Shown here one piece after another: positions 40,057-53,304 of a stretch of DNA of 64,000 nt. The position numbers and the translations under genes are program-made. The stretch comes from Vibrio maritimus (GTDB lineage Bacteria; Pseudomonadota; Gammaproteobacteria; Enterobacterales; Vibrionaceae). The notes below the pieces were generated by a model, which worked only from the letters and a program-made list of their open reading frames with translations, did no database searches and was not told the DNA's origin. Where the stretch lies: contig BBMT01000005.1 of assembly GCA_000755425.1 (NCBI GenBank), positions 248,001 through 312,000 on the forward strand, given 5' to 3'. Every line of letters begins with the position of its first letter. The stretch's first letter is position 1.

Positions 40057-40827
40057 TCAAGCTGGGATACCGCTGTGAAACTTAAAATCAGTATCTGGCG
40101 AGGAAATCAGTTCAGCTTCCACTTTGCCGAAGTAAGCCACTCTTTCACTGATGTCTTGGCCTGCTACTTGTTCAGCCAAAGTTAAGTAGTCTTGATAGTG
40201 ACGAGCTTCAGAGCGAAGTAGCGACACATAAAACTTCGCGATATCGTCGTCCATAAACGGTGCAAGTTTGGCAAAACGCTCACAAGAACGCGCTTCGATA
40301 TACGCCCCAATGATCAGTTTGTCGATGAGTGTGTTTGGCTCATGCGTCGTCATGTGGCTAAGCAGTCCCTTGGCATAGCGACTCGCTGGTATTGGTTCGT
40401 AGGGAATGCCTTTCTTCTCCATGATTTCTAACACTTGATAGAAATGATGTAACTCTTCTTTGATCAGTAGAACCATTTTGTCGATCAAATCTTGGCTGTA
40501 AGGCGATTCAGATTTAGCAATGATCGACTTAGAAATATTACTTTTGCCTTTCAAAGAAGCCATATCACCAATGTTGCGATACGCAAAGTCTTCATATGGC
40601 TTGAACCATTCAAACAGTGCTGAGCTGCTTTGTTTATCAACGGCATACTTACGAACTAAATACATTGCAGATTGGCCGGCTTTAAGCTCACACAATAGGT
40701 GATCAATCAAGATCACTGGTAGGTTTTCTGGGCGTTTGGCTTTTTCTACCCAAGCATCAGGCGTTGAGCAGTGCAAAAACTGATTGATGGGTTCTAAAAT
40801 GGCGTCGATTTGAGAAGGACTGATCAT
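40057..40827 (-). CDS. miaE: tRNA-(ms2io6A)-hydroxylase MiaE
   Basis: 256 residues from the ATG at 40827; an upstream start at 40890 overlaps the previous gene and adds unrelated residues. The ferritin-like di-iron ligands can be seen as ELKAGQ, EELHHFY, EARSCERF and SEARHYQDY. It hydroxylates ms2i6A at position 37 of some tRNAs using O2. It follows the gene at 40884-41645 closely and may share its transcript. Confidence 0.92.
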   Translation of the reverse strand: MISPSQIDAILEPINQFLHCSTPDAWVEKAKRPENLPVILIDHLLCELKAGQSAMYLVRKYAVDKQSSSALFEWFKPYEDFAYRNIGDMASLKGKSNISKSIIAKSESPYSQDLIDKMVLLIKEELHHFYQVLEIMEKKGIPYEPIPASRYAKGLLSHMTTHEPNTLIDKLIIGAYIEARSCERFAKLAPFMDDDIAKFYVSLLRSEARHYQDYLTLAEQVAGQDISERVAYFGKVEAELISSPDTDFKFHSGIPA

Positions 40828-40883
40828 GGCTATTTTCGTTGTTGTTGAATTAAAAAAGGCCGCGTTTGCGACCTGTGTTAACT

Positions 40884-41645
40884 CTACCACTTTTTCTTCT
40901 CACCAAACAGAGCATTGATGTCGTCATCTCGTTCACTGTTGGCTTGTTGCTGCTTCTCTTCAGCTTTGGCTTGTCGAGAGTTTTGCAGCTTGTCTAGCAT
41001 CTCGGTGAGTTTGTCTTTGGCTTGAATAGAGTAGTTGTCGTTCTTCGAGCTTAGTGCATCAATCCCCTTTTTCAGTAGCTGTGCTGCTGTACCGGGCTGT
41101 CCTTTTGCCATAGAGTCATGAGCACGTTTGACGACGTTCTCAATGTTGATGCGGATCTGGATCGTTTCAAGGCGCGCATTTTCAACCATATAAGACTGCG
41201 TATCCATACGTCCTTTGTTGTGCTCAGTGCGTACAGTATCGCGCAGGCGTTTGACCAGTTTCAACATAATGATCGCTTGCTTGTCGCTGGTTGGCACTTT
41301 GAACGAGGTGGCTTCACTGCCTTCGTAGTTTTCTTGCAGTTGCTGAATCTGTGTCTTTGCCGCCTCGACGCGTTGCGCCAAGTGTTTATTCTTAGGATCC
41401 AACTCATGCATGTTCGTAACGGCATCTAAAATGCGGTTATGAAGACATAGCATTAGCTCTTTGCTGTATGGCAAGTAGCTCGCACCACTGATCAATTCTT
41501 CAGTAGCATCAATCAAGCAACATATCTTGCCGATTCTTTGCCTTCTAGTGGCTTCGGCTTTTAGTTTGTATTGCAGCATGATGTTGTAGCCCAGTACCAA
41601 AACCAGCAAAAGGGCGACGAGCGCAATAATTAAACCAATATTCAT
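40884..41645 (-). CDS. Hypothetical membrane-anchored coiled-coil protein
   Basis: 253 residues. A single N-terminal membrane segment (residues 3-24, IGLIIALVALLLVLVLGYNIML) is followed by a helical, charged, coiled-coil-rich domain; a run of Gln, Lys and Glu leads to a short C-terminal motif DDDINALFGEKKKW. No named family recognised. It lies upstream of miaE in the same direction with 56 bases between, and divergent from cysB. Confidence 0.8.
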   Translation of the reverse strand: MNIGLIIALVALLLVLVLGYNIMLQYKLKAEATRRQRIGKICCLIDATEELISGASYLPYSKELMLCLHNRILDAVTNMHELDPKNKHLAQRVEAAKTQIQQLQENYEGSEATSFKVPTSDKQAIIMLKLVKRLRDTVRTEHNKGRMDTQSYMVENARLETIQIRINIENVVKRAHDSMAKGQPGTAAQLLKKGIDALSSKNDNYSIQAKDKLTEMLDKLQNSRQAKAEEKQQQANSERDDDINALFGEKKKW

Positions 41646-41876
41646 AACGTTTTGTATCTACAATGAGTTTCCCTACAGTCTAATGAGACAGGATACACCA
41701 AAGGCTAACTGACCAACACTGCAAAGTTGTTGAATTGGTCATAATCCGAGGAAAACGTGGAAACTTTCTGAACGGGTTTGAGAGGTAGAACAATTCCTAT
41801 CCAAAAAAACTGTTAATCTGTTTAGTAATTCGTTATAACTATTGATTATATGCTTAGGCTGGCGGTGGTGAGCTGA

Positions 41877-42883
<1,007 letters not shown>

Positions 42884-42960
42884 CACAAAGTACTTTTGTT
42901 AGTACTCACTTCCCCCTACAATCCATGCAGTTTCGCATTGCCTGAAGAATAGGGGGAAAT

Positions 42961-44157
42961 GTGCGCCAGCAATTTGACCAACTTACCGCCATACTCAAAG
43001 CCTACCAAGATTTTTGGCGGCATGATCCCTTTATTCAAATAGTCAGTGATCAGCTTCCTTGGCAATCACAGCACCCAGCCTTGGCTGATTGGCTTTCTCA
43101 ATGCTCTCCCGAACACATCCAGCTCTTAAAACAGTCTCCTTCGCAGTGCGCAGAGGCGCTTAGCACGTTCATACCTGAGTTACATGCGCTTCAGAAGGCG
43201 GCTGTGATCGATTCGATAGGCGAAGCTCCTCATTTAACTCTTTCCCGTGGCCTTGATTCTGGCGTACCAGGACGCAAGCTGGAACAAATTCGCCAAATGG
43301 GCTCTGCATGCATTCACAACCATCATGGAAGCGAGTGGTTAGAGTGGTGCTCTGGTAAAGGATTTCTTGGGCGCATTCTTTCCTCCCAAACTGAGCAGAA
43401 GGTGACGAGCTTTGAGTATCAGCAAGCCCTTTGTGATGCAGGGCAACACGAAGCTGACAGACGGGGTTTAAGCATGCAGTTCGTTCAAGGTGATGCATTT
43501 GATGAGAGCTCAAAACAGGTATTCAATGCCAATCAACATGCGGTGGCATTGCATGCATGTGGTGATCTGCACGTTACGTTGATTCAGAGAGCGGTAGATG
43601 CCAAGCTTCCAGCACTCACTTTATCACCTTGTTGCTATCACTTAATTCAAAACGAACATTACCAACCTTTATCTGAGCTAGGTAGGCAAGCCGAACTTTC
43701 ATTAACGAAGCAAGAGCTACGCATTCCCCTTCAGGAAACCGTCACAGGTGGTGAACGCGTGAAACGTCACAGAGAACAAGAGATGGTGTTCAGGCTTGGC
43801 TTTGATGCACTCTGCCAGCAAAATCAGGTAACCGAGGGATATGAGCCGGTACCGAGTATTAAAAAGTCGCAGCTTTCCGATGGATTTGAGCACTTTTGTT
43901 ATTGGGCAGCCGCGCAGAAGTCACTCACTTTACCTCAGGTTGATTTCGAGCACTATGAGCTGGTGGGGCAGGCGCGCTTTTGGAAAATGGAAGCACTGAG
44001 CTTGGTGCAAAGTGTGTTTCGCCGTCCGCTTGAGGTGTGGCTCTCACTGGACAAAGTCTTGTATTTAGAGTCTCACGGCTATCAGGTGAGCTTATCGACC
44101 TTTTGTGATACCGCCACGACTCCGCGCAATCTACTGCTGCACGCGTTCAAGTCATAG
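42961..44157 (+). CDS. SAM-dependent methyltransferase, unknown substrate
   Basis: 398 residues from a GTG start, supported by AGGGGG six bases before. The SAM motif is WLEWCSGKGFLGRILS (about residue 125), with HACGDLH near 200 and LSPCCYHLI just after, a layout of the Methyltransf_32/GSTCD-like group. Target unknown. It lies after cysB and ends at a terminator shared with ald. Confidence 0.85.
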   Translation: MRQQFDQLTAILKAYQDFWRHDPFIQIVSDQLPWQSQHPALADWLSQCSPEHIQLLKQSPSQCAEALSTFIPELHALQKAAVIDSIGEAPHLTLSRGLDSGVPGRKLEQIRQMGSACIHNHHGSEWLEWCSGKGFLGRILSSQTEQKVTSFEYQQALCDAGQHEADRRGLSMQFVQGDAFDESSKQVFNANQHAVALHACGDLHVTLIQRAVDAKLPALTLSPCCYHLIQNEHYQPLSELGRQAELSLTKQELRIPLQETVTGGERVKRHREQEMVFRLGFDALCQQNQVTEGYEPVPSIKKSQLSDGFEHFCYWAAAQKSLTLPQVDFEHYELVGQARFWKMEALSLVQSVFRRPLEVWLSLDKVLYLESHGYQVSLSTFCDTATTPRNLLLHAFKS

Positions 44158-44183
44158 TATTAGCTAAGCGTAAACGCAGGCAC

Positions 44184-44209
44184 AAAAAACGGGCTATAAG
44201 CCCGTTTTT
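44184..44209. terminator. Bidirectional terminator
   Basis: AAAAACGGGCT and AGCCCGTTTTT pair around ATA between the methyltransferase gene and the convergent ald gene. Confidence 0.92.
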
Positions 44210-44244
44210 CAATTTGGATGTCGTTCTTTGTGGTTAGAGACTGA

Positions 44245-45369
44245 TTAATTGAACATCGCAATCGCCGTTGCTGGCTCAACGTATTCTAGGTCAAAGCTTT
44301 CAGCCACTTCTTTACAGGTTACTTTGCCGTGAATTACGTTTAGACCATCTAGGAAGCCTTTGTCTTCAGTCAGTGCTTGCTGGTAACCTTTATTCGCGAG
44401 CTTGATGATGTATGGTAGCGTCGCGTTGTTCAGTGCAAACGTAGAAGTACGAGCAACCGCACCTGGCATGTTAGCAACACAGTAGTGAACCACATCATCA
44501 ACGATATAAGTTGGTTCTGCGTGTGTTGTCGCATGAGAGGTTTCAAAGCAACCGCCTTGGTCGATAGCAACGTCTACCACTGCCGCACCTGGTTTCATCT
44601 TAGCGATGTGTTCTTTAGTGACCAGCTTAGGCGCAGCAGCACCTGGGACTAAAACAGCACCGATTACGAGATCTGCTTCTAGAACATGCTTCTCAAGTGC
44701 GTCTTCTGTAGAATAAACAACTTTTGCGCGACCCTGGAATTCTTCATCCAAAACGCGTAATGTATCAATATTGCGGTCGAGGATTGTGACGTCTGCACGC
44801 ATACCAACAGCCATGCGAGCAGCGTTAGAGCCAACTACACCGCCACCAACGACGACGACTTTCGCCGGTTCAACACCTGGTACACCACCAAGTAGTAAAC
44901 CACGTCCACCATTGGACTTTTCGAGTGTTTGTGCACCAGCCTGTATAGACATTCGCCCAGCGACCTCTGACATTGGTGCTAGTAGTGGCAAACGACCCAT
45001 ATTATCTGTTACAGTCTCATAGGCAATGCAGACAGCTTTGCTTTTGATTAGCTCTTCAGTTTGTGGAAAATCTGGTGCTAGATGGAGATACGTGAATAAA
45101 ATTTGTCCTTCACGTAGCATAGCACGCTCGACAGCTTGGGGTTCTTTGACCTTTACAATCATCTCTGCTTTCGCGAAGACGTCTGCAGCGGTAGGAAGAA
45201 TGGATGCGCCTACAGCGATGTAATCATCGTCTGAAAAACCAATACCAGAGCCTGCGTTAGTTTCAACGTAAACCTCATGGCCGTGTGAGATTAGTTCTCT
45301 AACGCTCGCTGGGACCATACCAACACGGTATTCATGGTTTTTGATTTCCTTAGGTACGCCAATTATCAT
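44245..45369 (-). CDS. ald: Alanine dehydrogenase
   Basis: 374 residues. N-terminal [20 protein letters not shown] and the NAD-binding [19 protein letters not shown] are typical. It interconverts alanine and pyruvate plus ammonia. Divergent from lrp across 156 AT-rich bases, where Lrp binding and control of ald are likely by analogy with other bacteria. Confidence 0.97.
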   Translation of the reverse strand: MIIGVPKEIKNHEYRVGMVPASVRELISHGHEVYVETNAGSGIGFSDDDYIAVGASILPTAADVFAKAEMIVKVKEPQAVERAMLREGQILFTYLHLAPDFPQTEELIKSKAVCIAYETVTDNMGRLPLLAPMSEVAGRMSIQAGAQTLEKSNGGRGLLLGGVPGVEPAKVVVVGGGVVGSNAARMAVGMRADVTILDRNIDTLRVLDEEFQGRAKVVYSTEDALEKHVLEADLVIGAVLVPGAAAPKLVTKEHIAKMKPGAAVVDVAIDQGGCFETSHATTHAEPTYIVDDVVHYCVANMPGAVARTSTFALNNATLPYIIKLANKGYQQALTEDKGFLDGLNVIHGKVTCKEVAESFDLEYVEPATAIAMFN

Positions 45370-45525
45370 CCTGACTCCTCATTATATTGTGGTTGTATTA
45401 ACTGTTTGTAGGGTGTTATTGTCGAATTAATATCTAGTATAGAAGCTAATGAACAAAATTTGATACTGTATATTACAGAGTTGTAGTATATTTTTTTGCA
45501 AGGAAGTAACAAGGTGGAATAAAAA

Positions 45526-46020
45526 ATGGCAGACAACTATAAGAAGCCGTCCAAGGAACTAGACCGAATTGATCGCAACATTCTTAATGAGTTGCAAAAA
45601 GATGGTCGTATTTCAAACGTAGAACTGTCTAAGCGCGTAGGTCTATCACCTACACCGTGTTTAGAACGTGTACGTCGCCTAGAGAGACAGGGTTATATCA
45701 CTGGCTATACCGCGCTCCTCAATCCGCAGTACTTAGATGCTTCACTACTCGTGTTCGTTGAGATCACGCTAAACCGTGGTGCACCTGATGTGTTTGAGCA
45801 GTTCAATACAGCGGTACAAAAACTGGACGATATTCAAGAGTGTCATCTTGTGTCTGGTGATTTCGACTATCTTTTGAAAACAAGGGTGTCGGATATGGGC
45901 GCATATCGTAAACTCTTAGGGGATACTTTGCTTCGCCTTCCTGGTGTGAATGACACCCGAACCTATGTGGTTATGGAAGAAGTGAAACAAACTAACCAGC
46001 TTGTGATTAAAACGCGCTAG
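45526..46020 (+). CDS. lrp: Leucine-responsive regulatory protein
   Basis: 164 residues. The N-terminal AsnC-type helix-turn-helix (LDRIDRNILNELQKDGRISNVELSKRVGLSPTPCLERV) is followed by the RAM ligand-binding domain. Matches E. coli Lrp in length and order (lrp-ftsK-lolA-rarA-serS). Confidence 0.97.
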   Translation: MADNYKKPSKELDRIDRNILNELQKDGRISNVELSKRVGLSPTPCLERVRRLERQGYITGYTALLNPQYLDASLLVFVEITLNRGAPDVFEQFNTAVQKLDDIQECHLVSGDFDYLLKTRVSDMGAYRKLLGDTLLRLPGVNDTRTYVVMEEVKQTNQLVIKTR

Positions 46021-46131
46021 AGACGGCGCTTCCAAGTCTGACAAGAAGTTGACTAAAGTTATGATAAAGCATGCTTTATTCTCGAGTCAGATTGGGTTTT
46101 AATCCTCATTGTGGTTAAATCAATGAATACA

Positions 46132-46161
46132 CCGAGCGGCTTTTGCCGCTCGGACTGTTTT
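46132..46161 (+). terminator. Terminator-like hairpin after lrp
   Basis: CCGAGCGGC and GCCGCTCGG pair around TTTT, followed by ACTGTTTT; it lies about 110 bases after lrp and ends just before the ftsK start. Confidence 0.75.
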
Positions 46162-46171
46162 CAATAATTAG

Positions 46172-49100
46172 ATGTTGGTTATGTTCAAACAGGACAAAAA
46201 AAGAGTCGAAACGATTATCAAGACGAGTGAAGAGCCTCAGGCGACTCGTCTAAACGGATTTCAACGGTTAAGAGAATGCTGTTTCATCTTAGCTGTGCTT
46301 ACCTCTATTCTACTCGCCGTAGCCTTATTCACGTTTAGTCCAGCGGATCCGTCATGGTCACAGACTGCATGGGGCGGTGATATTCAAAATGCTGGCGGCT
46401 TTGTTGGCGCGTGGCTGGCGGATACTCTATTTTTTGTTTTTGGCTCTTTGGCATATCCAATTCCTTTCATCATAGCGTTTAGTGCTTGGGTATTTTTCCG
46501 CAATCGGGACGAAGATGATCCTATTGATTTGATGATCTGGGGTACGCGATTACTTGGACTCACCGTTCTCATTCTGACGAGCTGTGGCCTTGCTGATATC
46601 AACTTTGATGATATCTGGTACTTCTCCTCAGGTGGCGTAATCGGTGACGTTCTAACCAGCCTATCTCTACCAACATTGAATGTGCTTGGTACGACTTTGG
46701 TGCTGCTTTTCCTTTGGGGAGCGGGCTTTACTTTGCTTACGGGCATTTCTTGGCTAAGAATCGTCGAATGGATTGGTGATAGCGTGCTATCGATGAGCGC
46801 GGCAGTCGTTAATAAGGTTCGTGGTACGAAAGAAGAAGTGTATGAGCCTGTCCTTGAAGACCAAGAGTCCGACGACACCGAAGAGGAACTGCCACGCTTT
46901 AGCGCAGATAGTGAAGTGCAAGAGGCACCCGCTACCAACAAGAAGCAATACAATATTCATGTTCCAGAGTCGATGCCTTCGGCTTCAGCAGAGCCTGAAC
47001 CAGCCTATGACCCGCTGTTTGCAAAACCAAAAGATGACACTGCTTCGCAAGGAGCCAGTGCTTTACAAAAAACAGTTGCTTCACAAGAGCCAGTCGCTTC
47101 AAAAGAGGCTATCGCTTCGCAAGAGCCAATCGCTTCGCAAGCTGGATCTGCTCCATCAGAAGAAAGCGTCACTGAAACGGCACAACCTATCGAAGAACCA
47201 GTGCAAGTAGAAGCGGTCGCACCGGAAACTGTTCAACCTCAGCAGCCTCAAGTTGAACGCACTCGTCAGCTTGGTGCAACGATTGAAGAACTGGAAAATG
47301 CTGCTCGCTCTAGTGATGACTATGCGAATCAGGGAGAGGAGCCTGAGTGGCCAGCATCGAGTGTTGCTGCATCAGCGGCTGCTGCAATTCCAGCAGCAAT
47401 TCCAGCAGCGGCAATGGTAAATGCAGAGCCTACCGTTGCTCCAACAATTGAAGAACCAGTTAGTCACGAGGCTATGTTTGCGCCTGAGCCTCAACCTGAG
47501 TCCCAGTTTACTGAGGAGCCTGTTCACCAACACGTAGAGTCATCAGCTTATGCGGTAGATGAAGCCACGCAGCAGGCTCAGCCTCCGGTATTTGAAAGTG
47601 TCGAAGAAGTAGAGGACTTTACGCCTCCATGGGCTGACGCTGCTGATATGGATGTTGAGCCTTCAACGTCTCATATTGAACCGACGGTAGATTTCGATGC
47701 TTTAGATGCAGAAGCTGAAAACGAACCTGTCGATCAGGACGTTGAAGCATTCCAAAACTTGGTGGCCGATGCACAAAAAGCACAAGTGGCGAAAATGAAT
47801 CCATTCTTGGTTCAGCAGGATCAGAATCTACCTAAACCCGCAGAACCAATGCCAACGCTAGAACTTCTCTACCACCCAGAGAAGCGAGAGAACTTTATTG
47901 ACCGAGAAGCGTTGGAAAACATTGCTCGTTTGGTTGAATCTAAGTTAGCGGATTACAAAATCAAAGCGGAAGTGGTGGACATTTTCCCAGGTCCAGTTAT
48001 TACTCGTTTCGAACTTGATCTTGCTCCGGGTGTAAAGGTAAGCCGAATTTCTGGTCTTTCAATGGACTTAGCACGTTCGCTGTCTGCTATGGCAGTTCGT
48101 GTAGTGGAAGTGATTCCGGGCAAGCCGTATGTTGGTCTTGAGTTGCCTAACATGACACGCCAAACCGTTTTCTTCTCTGACGTAGTTGGCAGCCAAGCGT
48201 TCATCGATTCGAAATCACCAACCACGGTAGTGCTTGGCCAAGATATCGCTGGTGAAGCGGTTGTGGCGGATCTATCGAAAATGCCACACGTGCTTGTTGC
48301 GGGTACAACCGGTTCAGGTAAGTCTGTGGGTGTGAACGTCATGATCTTGAGTATGCTCTATAAAGCGACGCCTGAAGATGTACGCTTTATTATGATCGAC
48401 CCGAAAATGTTGGAGCTGTCCATCTACGAAGGTATTCCTCATCTTCTTTCTGAGGTAGTTACCGACATGAAAGATGCCTCGAATGCACTTCGTTGGTGTG
48501 TGGGTGAGATGGAACGCCGTTACAAGTTGATGTCAGCGCTTGGCGTTCGTAACATCAAGGGCTTCAACGACAAACTGAAAATGGCAGCAGATGCTGGCCA
48601 TCCTATTCATGATCCGTTGTGGCAAGAAGGCGACAGTATGGATCCAGAGCCGCCACTGCTTGAGAAACTGCCTTACATCGTTGTTGTAGTTGATGAGTTT
48701 GCCGACCTGATGATGGTCGTGGGTAAGAAAGTAGAAGAGCTCATTGCACGTTTGGCACAAAAAGCACGTGCTGCTGGTATTCACTTGATACTTGCAACTC
48801 AGCGACCGTCGGTAGACGTAATTACCGGTTTGATTAAAGCCAACATTCCGACTCGTGTCGCCTTTACGGTTTCGACCAAGACCGACTCACGCACTATTCT
48901 TGACCAAGGCGGCGCTGAATCACTGCTTGGTATGGGTGATATGTTGTATCTGCCACCTGGCTCTAGTCATACAACCCGTGTGCACGGTGCATTTGCGTCA
49001 GATGATGATGTGCATGCTGTGGTGAATAACTGGAAAGCTCGCGGTAAGCCGAACTATATTGATGAAATCACCAATGGTGAGCAGTCACCGGAGACGTTGC

Positions 49101-49333
49101 TTCCAGGTGAGAAGATGGAAGGCGATGAAGACATGGATCCATTGTTCGATCAAGTTGTCGAACATGTAGTTCAGTCACGTCGAGGCTCGGTGTCTGGCGT
49201 TCAGCGCCGATTCAAGATTGGTTATAACCGCGCTGCGCGTATTGTCGAGCAGCTCGAGGCTCAAGGTATCGTAAGTGCACCGGGTCATAATGGTAACCGC
49301 GAAGTACTGGCACCCGCGCCACCAAAAGAATAA
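46172..49333 (+). CDS. ftsK: DNA translocase FtsK
   Basis: 1053 residues. Four N-terminal membrane segments anchor it at the septum (first about residues 33-55), a long Ala/Pro/Glu/Gln linker with ASQEP/ASKEA repeats follows (about 220-540), then the motor domain with Walker [17 protein letters not shown] and Walker [14 protein letters not shown], and a C-terminal gamma winged helix ([20 protein letters not shown]) that reads KOPS. It segregates the chromosome ends and activates XerCD. ATG at 46181 is an alternative start. Confidence 0.97.
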   Translation: MLVMFKQDKKRVETIIKTSEEPQATRLNGFQRLRECCFILAVLTSILLAVALFTFSPADPSWSQTAWGGDIQNAGGFVGAWLADTLFFVFGSLAYPIPFIIAFSAWVFFRNRDEDDPIDLMIWGTRLLGLTVLILTSCGLADINFDDIWYFSSGGVIGDVLTSLSLPTLNVLGTTLVLLFLWGAGFTLLTGISWLRIVEWIGDSVLSMSAAVVNKVRGTKEEVYEPVLEDQESDDTEEELPRFSADSEVQEAPATNKKQYNIHVPESMPSASAEPEPAYDPLFAKPKDDTASQGASALQKTVASQEPVASKEAIASQEPIASQAGSAPSEESVTETAQPIEEPVQVEAVAPETVQPQQPQVERTRQLGATIEELENAARSSDDYANQGEEPEWPASSVAASAAAAIPAAIPAAAMVNAEPTVAPTIEEPVSHEAMFAPEPQPESQFTEEPVHQHVESSAYAVDEATQQAQPPVFESVEEVEDFTPPWADAADMDVEPSTSHIEPTVDFDALDAEAENEPVDQDVEAFQNLVADAQKAQVAKMNPFLVQQDQNLPKPAEPMPTLELLYHPEKRENFIDREALENIARLVESKLADYKIKAEVVDIFPGPVITRFELDLAPGVKVSRISGLSMDLARSLSAMAVRVVEVIPGKPYVGLELPNMTRQTVFFSDVVGSQAFIDSKSPTTVVLGQDIAGEAVVADLSKMPHVLVAGTTGSGKSVGVNVMILSMLYKATPEDVRFIMIDPKMLELSIYEGIPHLLSEVVTDMKDASNALRWCVGEMERRYKLMSALGVRNIKGFNDKLKMAADAGHPIHDPLWQEGDSMDPEPPLLEKLPYIVVVVDEFADLMMVVGKKVEELIARLAQKARAAGIHLILATQRPSVDVITGLIKANIPTRVAFTVSTKTDSRTILDQGGAESLLGMGDMLYLPPGSSHTTRVHGAFASDDDVHAVVNNWKARGKPNYIDEITNGEQSPETLLPGEKMEGDEDMDPLFDQVVEHVVQSRRGSVSGVQRRFKIGYNRAARIVEQLEAQGIVSAPGHNGNREVLAPAPPKE

Positions 49334-49367
49334 TTTCGATTCGCCTTAAGAGGTAAGAGGAAATCAA

Positions 49368-49999
49368 ATGAAGAAATGGTTTAATGCAGCGATGTTAACT
49401 GTATCAGCTGTGGGCTTTTCAGCTCTAGCTTTTTCAAACATGGCTTTTGCAACGCCGCAAAAAGAGCTTAGTGAAAGGCTTCAATTAAACGATGGTTTTA
49501 GTGCTACCTTCACTCAAGAAGTGACCAGCCTGATGGGGATGTGGTGATGGAAGGAGAAGGAAACGTTGAGATCTCACGTCCAAGCATGTTTCGCTGGGTA
49601 ACCACACTGCCTGATGAAAACGTTCTGGTATCGGATGGACAAAACCTCTGGTACTACAGCCCGTTTATCGAGCAGGTCAGTATTTATAATCAAGAGCAAG
49701 CAACTGAGCAGACGCCATTTGTGCTTTTGACACGTAATCGTGCTAGCGATTGGGATAACTACAGCGTCAACCAAAAAGGTGATGTATTTACTTTAGTCCC
49801 AACGGCAGTCGATTCTACGCAAGGCCAATTTCAAATCAATATCGATAGCAAAGGCATTGTTCATGGCTTTAATGTGATTGAACAAGATGGCCAAAAGGGC
49901 AGCTTTGTTTTCGATAACATAAAAGTAGGCAAACCTGCTTCAGACCGATTTACCTTTGTTGTTCCGGATGGTGTCGAAATTGATGACCAACGGAACTAG
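49368..49999 (+). CDS. lolA: Outer-membrane lipoprotein carrier LolA (one missing base)
   Basis: The ATG at 49368 gives a signal peptide ([28 protein letters not shown]). Adding one C near 49530 restores [29 protein letters not shown] and 210 residues, the LolA length. It shuttles lipoproteins through the periplasm to LolB. It is essential in E. coli, so the break is likely an error. rarA starts 17 bases downstream. Confidence 0.95.
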
Positions 50000-50016
50000 G
50001 TAGCTAGGACGTTATC

Positions 50017-51365
50017 GTGAGTAATTTCAGTTTTGATTTTTCAGGGGACGAAGATTTTCGTCCCCTTGCTGCTAGAATGCGCCCAGAAACCGTTGAGCAA
50101 TACATTGGACAACAGCATATTCTGGGGGTGGGGAAACCTCTAAGGCGAGCGCTTGAGGCGGGGCAACTGCACTCAATGATTTTGTGGGGGCCACCGGGCA
50201 CCGGTAAGACGACATTGGCTGAAGTCGCGGCCAACTACGCCAACGCGGAAGTGGAACGCGTGTCTGCGGTGACGTCTGGCGTTAAAGAGATCCGCGCAGC
50301 GATTGAGCGTGCTCGAGAAAATAAGCTTGCTGGCAAGCGCACCATCTTGTTTGTCGATGAGGTGCATCGCTTTAACAAGAGTCAGCAAGATGCGTTCTTA
50401 CCGCACATCGAGGACGGCACAGTTACCTTTATTGGCGCCACCACTGAAAACCCGTCATTTGAACTCAATAACGCACTGCTATCACGAGCTAGGGTGTATA
50501 AGCTCACCTCGCTGGATACGTCGGATATTCTGTTGGTACTTGAGCAAGCAAAAAATGACGAGCAACGTGGCTTAGGAGCCATTGCTGCAAGCTTTCATGA
50601 CAATGTGCTAGAACGACTTGCAGAGCTAGTCAACGGCGATGCGAGAATGTCACTCAATTATCTTGAGCTGCTTTATGACATGGCTGAAGACAACGCTCAA
50701 GGCGAGAAAGAGATAACACTGCCTCTGCTCGCGGAGGTTGCTGGCGAGAAAGTTAATCGTTTCGATAATAAAGGCGACATTTGGTACGACCTTATTTCGG
50801 CGGTTCATAAGTCGATTCGTGGCTCTAATCCCGATGCGGCACTTTATTGGTCCGCAAGATGATTGCAGCAGGGTGTGACCCGCTTTATATCGCTAGACGT
50901 TTACTCGCAATCGCGTCGGAAGATATTGGTAACGCAGACCCAAGAGCAATGCAGGTCGCGCTATCTGCCTGGGACTGCTTTACTCGAGTCGGTCCTGCCG
51001 AAGGAGAGCGCGCTATCGCTCAAGCGATTGTTTATCTGGCTTGCGCACCTAAAAGTAATGCTGTTTACACAGCTTGGAAGCAAGCGCTGCGAGATGCGCA
51101 TAACCTCCCTGAGTATGAAGTCCCTCACCATCTAAGAAATGCACCTACGTCTTTGATGAAAGACATGGGCTACGGCGCGGAGTATCGTTATGCTCATGAT
51201 GAGCCGGGTGCATACGCTGCTGGCGAGCGCTACTTACCTCCTGAAATGGCAGGCACGCGTTACTATGAGCCGACAAATCGCGGGCTTGAAACCAAAATTG
51301 GCGAAAAGTTAGATTATCTGGCGGATTTAGACGCAAAAAGCCCACAAAAGCGCTATGAAAAGTAG
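50017..51365 (+). CDS. rarA: Replication-associated recombination protein RarA/MgsA (one missing base)
   Basis: Adding one G near 50858 joins [19 protein letters not shown] to the first part and gives 449 residues. The AAA+ motor has Walker [10 protein letters not shown] (about residue 58) and Walker [11 protein letters not shown]. It acts at stalled forks. The start is GTG at 50017. It lies between lolA and serS as in E. coli. Confidence 0.95.
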
Positions 51366-51453
51366 TGGCTTTTCGTTATCTTTACTCGGTTAACAAATCA
51401 ATATCTGTCCTTGGTTAGGAAATGACCAGGGACAGAGTTCTTCACAACTATAA

Positions 51454-52776
<1,323 letters not shown>

Positions 52777-52798
52777 TATTAGCGATAAACAAATTTCG

Positions 52799-52824
52799 AA
52801 GCTCGGCATTGCCGAGCTTTTTTT
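52799..52824 (+). terminator. Terminator after serS
   Basis: AAGCTCGGC and GCCGAGCTT pair around ATT and run into a T7 tract. Confidence 0.93.
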
Positions 52825-52985
52825 GCCTTCTGATTTCTACTTTTCGACTGTCATCGACATGATTATTACCTATGTGTAATAGTCTTTATGTATTTGATGT
52901 GATTATCAAGCCAGCTTAAACAACTATAATATCCACCTCTGCTGCGGAGAGTGTTTGTTTCTCAACATAATGAGGAGGGGATGTT

Positions 52986-53252
52986 ATGGCCGTAGGGTGG
53001 GCAAATGACGATAGTGTCAGCCAACAAATTCAAAATACGATAGACGATGAAATTTCAAGAGTTCGCAGTCTTTCAAACCAAGGTGTGAGTGCCAAGTTTT
53101 GTGATGAATGTGGGGAGCCTATTCCACTAGCAAGGCGAACCGCCATCAAAGGCGTGAGACTCTGTATTGAGTGTCAGTCCAACCAAGAACATCACAATTA
53201 CCGTCAGGCTCTGTTTAATCGCCGAGGAAGTAAGGACAGCCAACTTAGGTAG
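52986..53252 (+). CDS. ybiI: DksA/TraR-type zinc finger protein YbiI
   Basis: 88 residues. The C4 zinc finger is CDECGEPIPLARR...LCIEC, preceded by a short helical arm; the ends MAVGWANDD and NRRGSKDSQLR match E. coli YbiI. No coiled coil long enough to reach the polymerase active site is present. Role uncertain. GAGGAG lies before the ATG. Confidence 0.93.
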   Translation: MAVGWANDDSVSQQIQNTIDDEISRVRSLSNQGVSAKFCDECGEPIPLARRTAIKGVRLCIECQSNQEHHNYRQALFNRRGSKDSQLR

Positions 53253-53272
53253 TCTTTCTTTGGGAGGCATTG

Positions 53273-53304
53273 AAAAGCGGTTGCTATAGCAACCGCTTTT
53301 AGTT
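53273..53304. terminator. Bidirectional terminator between ybiI and bioA
   Basis: AAAAGCGGTTGC and GCAACCGCTTTT pair around TATA, between two convergent genes. Confidence 0.9.
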